A DNA stretch of 64,000 bases from Lentzea atacamensis. GTDB lineage: Bacteria > Actinomycetota > Actinomycetes > Mycobacteriales > Pseudonocardiaceae. The translations under genes and the position numbers were made by a program. How positions within the stretch are numbered: the stretch's first letter is position 1; each line of letters begins with the position of its first letter. The notes beneath the pieces are model-generated. The model ran no database searches. It saw only the letters and a program-made list of their open reading frames with translations, and was not told where the DNA came from. The stretch is taken from positions 1,755,635 to 1,819,634 of the forward strand of contig NZ_QLTT01000001.1 in the NCBI RefSeq assembly GCF_003269295.1. The letters run 5' to 3'. Shown here in pieces: positions 58,723-64,000 of this stretch.

Positions 58723-59298
58723 ATGCGCGTGGCCGGCCTCCTGCTAGCTGCGGGGGCCGGCCGCCGGTTCGGCTCCCCCAAAGCTCTTGTCTCGTTGCAC
58801 GGCAAGCTTTTTGTCGACTCGGCGGCTGAGCTGTTACGCGCTGCCGGGTGCGAGCCGGTCGTCGTCGTCCTCGGCGCCATGGCGGACGAGGTGCGGGCAA
58901 AGGCCTCTTTGGACGGCGTGACCGTCGTCGACAACCCGGACTGGGAGTCCGGCATGGGCTCGTCGCTGCGAACGGGCCTGCACGCGGCCGGCATCGTCGA
59001 CGCCGTTGTGGTGCTTCCCGTGGACACACCCGGCGTCACCGTCGCCGCCCTGCACCGCCTGATGGAACTCGCCGAGCCGAAAGCGTTGGCACGCGCGGTC
59101 TACGACGGCAAGGTCGGACACCCGGTCCTGATCGGCTCCGACCACTTCGCGGGCGTGATGGCGTCGGCAGCGGGCGACCAGGGCGCGCGGGACTACCTCA
59201 AAGCCAACACCGTCCGCCACGTCGAATGCGCTGACGTGGCGGACGGTGCTGACGTTGATCGACCGGAAGACCTCAGGCCACGTAACGGCGAAGCTTGA
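58723..59298 (+). CDS. MobA-like nucleotidyltransferase
   Basis: This 191-residue NTP-transferase-domain protein is related to molybdenum-cofactor cytidylyl- and guanylyltransferases. The nucleotide-binding loop is LLLAAGAGRRFGSPKAL (about 5-21), followed by DNPDWESGMGSSLRTGL and VLPVDTPGV (normally D-M/Q-P), then GHPVLIG. Its product may be the cytidylyltransferase MocA, but no molybdoenzyme or other cofactor gene is adjacent, so the role is open. The ATG starts 10 bases after the GH105 stop. The last 26 bases overlap the convergent protease gene. Confidence 0.82.
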   Translation: MRVAGLLLAAGAGRRFGSPKALVSLHGKLFVDSAAELLRAAGCEPVVVVLGAMADEVRAKASLDGVTVVDNPDWESGMGSSLRTGLHAAGIVDAVVVLPVDTPGVTVAALHRLMELAEPKALARAVYDGKVGHPVLIGSDHFAGVMASAAGDQGARDYLKANTVRHVECADVADGADVDRPEDLRPRNGEA

Positions 59299-59881
59299 TG
59301 CCCGACGACACGTTGGACGCGCTCAGCCAGTGGAGCCGGCCGCCCGCGTAGGCCGGATCGGCCACGGCGAACTCGTTGCCACCGGCGCGGTAGCCGACGA
59401 CCGTGGCGTAGTGGCCGCCGGAGTAGTTGCGGCCGTTCAGGCGGATCACGTTGATCACGACGGCGTGGCCGCGGCTGGCGTTGTAGACGACGTCGGCCTT
59501 GAGCTTCTGCAGCAGCTGCGCGTCGGTCGACCACTGCTTGACCTGGTAGTAAGTGGAGCCGGTGTAGTGGTCGAGGGCGCTCTCGAGGTTCTTGATGTTC
59601 GGCAGGCCGTTGGTCGTGACCTTCATGTACGAGGCCAGAGTGGACTGTTCGACCTCCTTGCACCGCGCGGTCAGCGCGATGCGGGCGGCGGCAGCGGAAC
59701 ACCAGTAGCCGGTCTTCTGCACCTGGAACTCGTGCGGCAGAACACCTTCACCCTGGATGCCGAGCTCTGCGGCGGCCGGGATGACGGTCTCGCCCGGCGC
59801 GGCCAGCGCGACCGGCGCGGTGAAGATGGTCATCGCCACGCCGACGGCGGCGACAGCCCCGGTGATCCTCGCAAGCTTCAT
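59273..59881 (-). CDS. secreted C39-like cysteine peptidase
   Basis: This 202-residue exported protein has a signal peptide at about 1-28 (ARITGAVAAVGVAMTIFTAP, cleaved near ALA-AP). The papain-like fold of the peptidase C39-like family is shown by the cysteine in TGYWCSAAAARIAL (about 62) and the histidine in NYSGGHYATVVGY (about 157), with DPAY following. The Gln that usually precedes the Cys region is in VQKTGYWC. Its target is unknown; relatives are stand-alone secreted proteases. ATG 59881 has GGGGGAACGAGAG upstream; the longer frame is rejected as it lacks a signal peptide at its start. Confidence 0.83.
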   Translation of the reverse strand: MKLARITGAVAAVGVAMTIFTAPVALAAPGETVIPAAAELGIQGEGVLPHEFQVQKTGYWCSAAAARIALTARCKEVEQSTLASYMKVTTNGLPNIKNLESALDHYTGSTYYQVKQWSTDAQLLQKLKADVVYNASRGHAVVINVIRLNGRNYSGGHYATVVGYRAGGNEFAVADPAYAGGRLHWLSASNVSSGIKLRRYVA

Positions 59882-60045
59882 CTCTCGTTCCCCCCAGTGG
59901 TGGCGCCGAACCCCTGGCGCGGCGCTCGGCGAAAGCTTGCTGGCAGCCCGCGAACACTCGCCACCAGATTCGGCCAAGTCCGAAAAAGCCAGGTAGAAGC
60001 ACTCAGCCGGTACAAGCCCTGCGGCGCTGTGCCACTCTGCTTGCC

Positions 60046-60992
60046 GTGTTGCGTGTCCACTTCCCGGCGGAGGACCTGGCGAGGGTGCGCGTCGCCCCTG
60101 GTCCCGACCCGATGTGGGAGATCCTGCTGAGCCTGCACGTGCTGCGGCAGCGTTCGGCGACCCCGGTGTTCGGCACGTGGCGCGCGAACGTGCGATCGAC
60201 CCTGCCCGACGACGCGCGCTGGCTCATGCAGCTGGCGCCGCCCGTCGGCTACTCCCCGACTTCCTGACGCCCACCGCGGGCTCCTGCGCACTCGACGCGG
60301 GCATCGACGCCGTCCTGGCGACGCCCGTGGAGTCGTTGCGCGCCGACCTCGCGCAACTGGGCCGCCGGCAACGACTCGACCCGCGCACCAACCTGCTGGC
60401 CAGCGGCGACGTGGCCACTTTGGGCTCACTCGGCGAGGCGTTGCGCGCCTACCACCGCCACGCGCTGGCCCCGATCTGGGACGAGATCCGCGCCGTCGTC
60501 GACGCGGACCGCGCGGTGCGGGCGAGGTCCTTTCTGGACGGTGACTGCGAGGGCATGCTCTCGGCCATCTCGTGGTCCCCGCCCGTACTGTCGATCGAGT
60601 CCCGCTTCCCGCAGCGCGACGTCCACCTGCACGGCCAAGGCCTCGTACTGGTCCCGTCCCACTTCTGCTGGGAACGCCCGATCATGCTCCGCGACCAGCG
60701 CCACCCGCCGGTCCTCGTCTACCCGATCGCCCGCGACCTCCACATCACGACCAACGGCAAACGCTCACTGGAGGCGCTCCTGGGCCGCACCCGCGCGGCG
60801 GCGCTGGGGGTCATCGCCGGCGGCTGCACGACCACAGAGCTCGCCCGCCGCCTGGGCCTCTCCGCCGCGTCGGCCAGCGCCCACGCCTCGGTCCTGCGCG
60901 ACGCGGGCCTGGCCGTGGCCCAGCGGCACCGCAACTCCGTCCTGCACACGGCCTCAGCGCTGGGCGTGGAACTCCTCGCCCAGCGCCGCCGC
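60046..60992 (+). pseudogene. frameshifted ArsR-type HTH regulator
   Basis: The gene starts at GTG 60046 (VLRVHFPAEDLARVRVA) and reads in frame to GYSPTS-stop at about 60267. The correct continuation (PDFLTPTAGSCALDAGIDAV and on) is in another frame from the CCCC tract at 60254-60257; one extra C would restore it. The second part contains a domain of the DUF5937 kind and a C-terminal winged helix (TTTELARRLGLSAASASAHA, then SVLRDAGLAVAQRHRNSVLH). After QRRR the frame has no stop until 61964, running antisense through the phosphotransferase gene, so the 3' end is also abnormal. It is either a dead gene or a base-call error in the C tract. Confidence 0.8.
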
Positions 60993-61940
60993 TCCCCACC
61001 CGGTCGGATCCTCACCTTCCGGCACCATCGCCAGGGCGTGCCACCGCAGAAGCACCTCCCACCAGCCGGCCTCGACCTCGGTCAACCGGCGCACGGACTC
61101 ATGGCCTGCGAGGAACGCCGCGTGCACCTCGGCCGGCACCGGCCCCCAGTCGCGGAAGCGGGTCCCGAGCAGGACCGCCGACCGCGCCAGCTCGACGACC
61201 CGGTGGTCGAGCGCGATCTCCTCGAAGTCGAGGATCGCGGCAACCTCGCCCCCGGCCCACAGGACGTTGGCGGACCGGAAGTCGCGATGAACGAGCTGCG
61301 CCCGCAGCCGCCCGGCAGGCACACCGCCGAGCATCGAGCGCAAGGCCTCCCGCGCCGTCCCGGGCAGGTGCCCGGCGCTGGAGTCGAGCCAGCCGGTGAC
61401 CCGAGCCGTCAGGGGCAGCGGCGGACCGCCGAACGCGGCAACCCGATCACCGTCGGGATACGCCGCCAACGCGTCCTGCAACCGGGCCAGCACCGCCCCG
61501 GCCTCACGCACCTGGCCTGCATCGGTGACGTCGAGCAGCTCACCCTCGACCTCATGCTGCAATCCCATCGAGGCACCGGCCACCTCGACCTGCAGACGCC
61601 CGTCCAACGCGGGAACCGGTACCGAAACCGGGATCCCCCGGCCGTCCAGCCACCGCGTGAGCCGCGCGACCTCCACCAGCCGCGCAAACAGCTCCGGCAC
61701 CACCGACCACTTCGCGATCATCCGCCCTTCCGGCGTACCGACCCACGCCAAGGCGTTGTGGTCGCTGATGACGATCCGCTCGCACGAAAGAACCCGAACA
61801 CCCCAGTGCTCGCCCAGCGCGGTGGCGACCCAGCGCCCAGCCGCCCGCTCGTCTCCGAAGCCGAATCTGCCCCCAAGCGCACCGAGCGGATCGTGCGCTT
61901 CCCACAACATCTCCACCACCGGCGCATGCGATTCAGCCAT
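60954..61940 (-). CDS. APH family phosphotransferase
   Basis: This 328-residue kinase-like protein belongs to the aminoglycoside phosphotransferase/choline kinase superfamily. The catalytic loop is LVHRDFRSANVLW (H-x-D-x4-N form) and the metal-binding Asp lies in AILDFEEIALD. The N-terminal lobe contains RIVISDHNALAWVGTPEGRMIAKW. A drug or small-molecule acceptor cannot be named. ATG 61940 was chosen because the upstream frame overlaps the small membrane protein gene. Its last 39 bases overlap the end of the decayed regulator on the other strand. Confidence 0.82.
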   Translation of the reverse strand: MAESHAPVVEMLWEAHDPLGALGGRFGFGDERAAGRWVATALGEHWGVRVLSCERIVISDHNALAWVGTPEGRMIAKWSVVPELFARLVEVARLTRWLDGRGIPVSVPVPALDGRLQVEVAGASMGLQHEVEGELLDVTDAGQVREAGAVLARLQDALAAYPDGDRVAAFGGPPLPLTARVTGWLDSSAGHLPGTAREALRSMLGGVPAGRLRAQLVHRDFRSANVLWAGGEVAAILDFEEIALDHRVVELARSAVLLGTRFRDWGPVPAEVHAAFLAGHESVRRLTEVEAGWWEVLLRWHALAMVPEGEDPTGWGAAALGEEFHAQR

Positions 61941-61960
61941 GCACCCATGACACACGAAAC

Positions 61961-62137
61961 CTAAGGCCGCGTGCGCACCGCCGCCCGCGCACACCCACCG
62001 GCGACGACGAGCTGCGCCATCGCCACCCACACCGGCCACAACACGGAGTAGGTGATCGCGAGCGCTATGTGCGTGGCCCCCGCGGTCGTGAAGACCGCCG
62101 CCAGCACAACCCAGATGTAGAAGTACCGCCTGATCAA
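61961..62137 (-). CDS. small two-helix membrane protein
   Basis: This protein of about 58 residues has a basic N-terminus (LIRRYFYIW) and two hydrophobic stretches (VVLAAVFTTAGATHIALAI and VLWPVWVAMAQLVVAGGC), ending in a basic tail. It is unrecognised. A TTG at 62137 stands 5 bases behind GGAGG; a GTG at 62143 is also possible. It lies 20 bases upstream of the phosphotransferase gene on the same strand, probably in one transcript. Confidence 0.6.
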   Translation of the reverse strand: MIRRYFYIWVVLAAVFTTAGATHIALAITYSVLWPVWVAMAQLVVAGGCARAAVRTRP

Positions 62138-62245
62138 ACCCACCTCCGCCCGCCAAGAGTGACCGCACCTGTCATCGCGCGTATCGAGGTTTGTGGTGCT
62201 CGGGTTACTGGTGAGCCCACGGCACTTCCGGTACTACTGACCCGC

Positions 62246-62986
62246 ATGACGACCGACACCGTGACCGGCTCCGACTACGGCAACCTCGTGCGCACGCACC
62301 TGACACGCGTCGAACAGCACAACGCGGCAGCGCTCGACGACGTGGCCGAGCTCGTGCTGGCCGCCGTACAGGCGGACGGCATGATCCTCACCGCGGGCGC
62401 CGGCCACTCCCTGGCGGCGGTCGCCGAAACCTTCTACCGGGCAGGCGGCCTGGCCTGCGTCCGCCCGATCTACCACCCGGAACTGCTCCCGATGCACGGC
62501 GCCATCAGCAGCACCGCGGCCGAACGCCGCTCGGGCCTGGCGGGCGAGGTCCTCCGCGAAGCGGGCCTGGCCCCGCACGACGTCCTCTTCGTCTTCTCCA
62601 CCTCGGGCGTCAACCACTACCCGGTGGAACTGGCCCAGGAGGCCGCCGGGGCAGGCTGCCCGGTAGTCGCCGTCACCTCGGTCACCGCCAGCGCCCAGGC
62701 CCCCCGCCGCGCCGGCGCCACCCTCGCCGAGGTGGCCACCGTCGTCCTGGACAACCTCGTCCCGCCCGGCGACTCCACCTACCCGGAACAGGCCCCGGTC
62801 ACCGCCGCCGTCTCCACCCTCGCCACCACGTTCCTCTGGAACCTGCTGATGGTCCGCCTGGTCGACAAGGCCACCGAAACCGGCGTGCAACTGCCGCTGT
62901 GGCGCAGCGCCAACGTGGAAGGAGGCGACGCGGCCAACGCCGACCTGCTCAGGCACTACCAAACCCGCATCCCGCAGCTGGGTTGA
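62246..62986 (+). CDS. SIS domain sugar-phosphate protein
   Basis: This 246-residue cytosolic protein is built on one SIS (sugar isomerase) domain (about 30-200), with the phosphosugar-binding GMILTAGAGHSLAAVAETFYR and the second loop DVLFVFSTSGVNHYPVELAQ. It belongs to the stand-alone SIS group near UPF0309/phosphoheptose isomerase, and may act on N-acetyl-amino-sugar phosphates. ATG 62246 is preceded at 8 bases by TACTAC, suggesting a leaderless transcript. A small hairpin starts at its stop codon. Confidence 0.83.
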   Translation: MTTDTVTGSDYGNLVRTHLTRVEQHNAAALDDVAELVLAAVQADGMILTAGAGHSLAAVAETFYRAGGLACVRPIYHPELLPMHGAISSTAAERRSGLAGEVLREAGLAPHDVLFVFSTSGVNHYPVELAQEAAGAGCPVVAVTSVTASAQAPRRAGATLAEVATVVLDNLVPPGDSTYPEQAPVTAAVSTLATTFLWNLLMVRLVDKATETGVQLPLWRSANVEGGDAANADLLRHYQTRIPQLG

Positions 62987-62999
62987 GTAGCAATACTCA
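62984..62999 (+). terminator. short GNRA-loop hairpin at the SIS gene stop
   Basis: The sequence tgagta-gcaa-tactca forms a 6-bp stem with a GCAA tetraloop. It begins at the TGA of the SIS gene and is followed by gcagctttt. It is weak but well placed. Confidence 0.45.
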
Positions 63000-63066
63000 G
63001 CAGCTTTTCAGCGTCTTCGCGTTAGTCTCCCACCGGGGAAAGCACTTACCTGGGGGGACTTCACCA

Positions 63067-64000
63067 GTGGAGCCGAAAACACGTAGATGGATCCTGATCG
63101 GCGGCGCGCTCGCCACAGCCACCACGATCGGTGTGGCGGGCGCACTGCTCTGGAGCCCGGATCCGGTCATCTCGGAAAAGCCGAAGAACCAGGCGAACCA
63201 GTCGGTCGAACGACCGGCCGACGTAGCCCTGTCGTTCGTGAACAAGCTGTCCAGCTCCGACGCCGCCGCAGCAGCCCAGCTGACCGACGCACCGGACGCC
63301 GCCGCCAAGGCGATCGCCGCCACCAGAACGGGCATGGCCGCCTCCGCCTACCAAGCCCGCCTGGCCGCGACAACACCACCGGCCCCCGACGCCACCACAA
63401 CGGACCTAACGGCCTCCGTGACGTGGACGATGCCGAGCTCCGCCGTGCTGAAGTACGACGTCAAACTCACCGTGCAGAAGTCCGGCGAAGCCTGGAAGGT
63501 CCACTGGACGCCGACGCTGCTCCACCCGCAACTGACCGAGGGCAGCTCCCTCGTCTACCGCGCGGCCCTCGCTGACGGCGCCCTCCTGGGCCGCGACGGC
63601 AAACCACTGGTCAAGGGCACCATCCCAGACGGCCTCTACAACACGATCACCGGCCAGACCGGCGATCTCAAAGGCACCGACGGCTGGGAAGTGGGCATCT
63701 CCTCCACCGCAGGCTTCACCAAGCTGGACGGCAAGGCCCCAGAAGGCGGCCAAAAGATCACAGTGACGATCGACCCGGCCCGCCAAGCAGCAGCCCAAGC
63801 CGCAGTGGACGCCCTCCCGCAGGGCGCGGCCATCGTGGCGATCGAGCCCTCAACCAGCGAGATCCTGGCCGTGGCCCAAAACAAAACCCTGTCCGGCACA
63901 AACCCGTTCGTAGGCCGCTACGCCCCGGGCTCAACGATGAAAATCGTGACCGCAGCCGCCGCCATGAACGCAGGCCTCGTCCAAGCCAACACCGCAGTCC
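63067..64000 (+). CDS. penicillin-binding protein with NTF2-like N-terminal domain (partial)
   Basis: The first 311 residues of a class B-type penicillin-binding protein are seen; the gene runs off the right edge. It begins with a basic start and a membrane anchor (about 7-28; WILIGGALATATTIGVAGAL), continues with an NTF2-like MecA_N-type domain (about 45-150), then a PBP dimerisation-like stretch and the start of the transpeptidase domain. The active-site SxxK is Ser289-Thr-Met-Lys292 in YAPGSTMKIVTAAAAM. The GTG start has GGGGGG about 12 bases upstream. It cross-links murein outside the membrane; the KTG motif is not in view. Confidence 0.87.
   Translation, partial: MEPKTRRWILIGGALATATTIGVAGALLWSPDPVISEKPKNQANQSVERPADVALSFVNKLSSSDAAAAAQLTDAPDAAAKAIAATRTGMAASAYQARLAATTPPAPDATTTDLTASVTWTMPSSAVLKYDVKLTVQKSGEAWKVHWTPTLLHPQLTEGSSLVYRAALADGALLGRDGKPLVKGTIPDGLYNTITGQTGDLKGTDGWEVGISSTAGFTKLDGKAPEGGQKITVTIDPARQAAAQAAVDALPQGAAIVAIEPSTSEILAVAQNKTLSGTNPFVGRYAPGSTMKIVTAAAAMNAGLVQANTAV

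Noticed and set aside
60993..61964. Continuation of the regulator frame after the HTH
   Set aside because: It is antisense to the phosphotransferase gene with its H-x-D-x4-N motif; the run-on reflects a lost stop, not coding sequence.

Overview
The window is high-GC DNA with GTG and TTG starts, many 4-base start/stop overlaps, leaderless promoters, Tat-exported enzymes and F420-type, ANTAR and ShbA/SigD-type proteins. This indicates a filamentous actinomycete; a member of the Pseudonocardiaceae (Lentzea, Lechevalieria, Saccharothrix type) is my inference. About 60 protein genes, four decayed genes and several strong hairpins and operators can be supported. No rRNA, tRNA or CRISPR array was seen.

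Layout. 1-6.6 kb: a histidine phosphatase, a secreted intradiol dioxygenase, and a PucR regulator divergent from an aminotransferase/aldehyde dehydrogenase pair, then a LacI regulator. 7-9.8 kb: a secreted CAP protein, a possible prim-pol-like protein and an amino acid permease. 9.8-15.4 kb: an exported polysaccharide-degrading operon (GH27, polysaccharide lyase, GH95-like). 15.6-19.4 kb: P450, GNAT, a leaderless XRE regulator, a 12-codon mini-gene, UdgX with CsbD under a SigB-like promoter, and an ANTAR protein. 19.3-33.5 kb: a glycogen/trehalose island (treZ, treY, treX, malQ), interrupted by a repeat-bearing trypsin-like protease, a STAND/TPR protein and a TnpB nuclease immediately upstream of treX. 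33.6-37.5 kb: RidA, LacI, peroxiredoxin, an MmpS-like protein, and an LLM oxidoreductase/TetR operon with a perfect operator.

37.6-41.8 kb holds a compact operon of a tyrosine-type ammonia-lyase, a putative haem-dependent tyrosine 3-hydroxylase and a caffeoyl-CoA-type O-methyltransferase. Upstream on the same strand lie an SDR gene and the wreck of a 4-coumarate:CoA-ligase-like gene. Together they read as a bacterial phenylpropanoid pathway (tyrosine to caffeate or ferulate). 41.8-51.5 kb: M23 endopeptidase, class A PBP, PfkB kinase, MFS, SRPBCC, a glycosyltransferase divergent from its TetR, a SigD/ShbA-like sigma factor and a decayed CFA-synthase-like gene. 52.4-57.5 kb is a complete lasso peptide cluster whose precursor belongs to the citrulassin family. 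57.5-64 kb: a GH105-like hydrolase, a MobA-like transferase, a C39-like protease, a frameshifted ArsR-type regulator, a phosphotransferase, a SIS protein and the start of a penicillin-binding protein that runs off the window.

The two systems most worth following are the tyrosine-derived phenylpropanoid operon and the citrulassin-type lasso cluster. The TnpB/treX junction and the promoter-driven 12-codon mini-gene come next.
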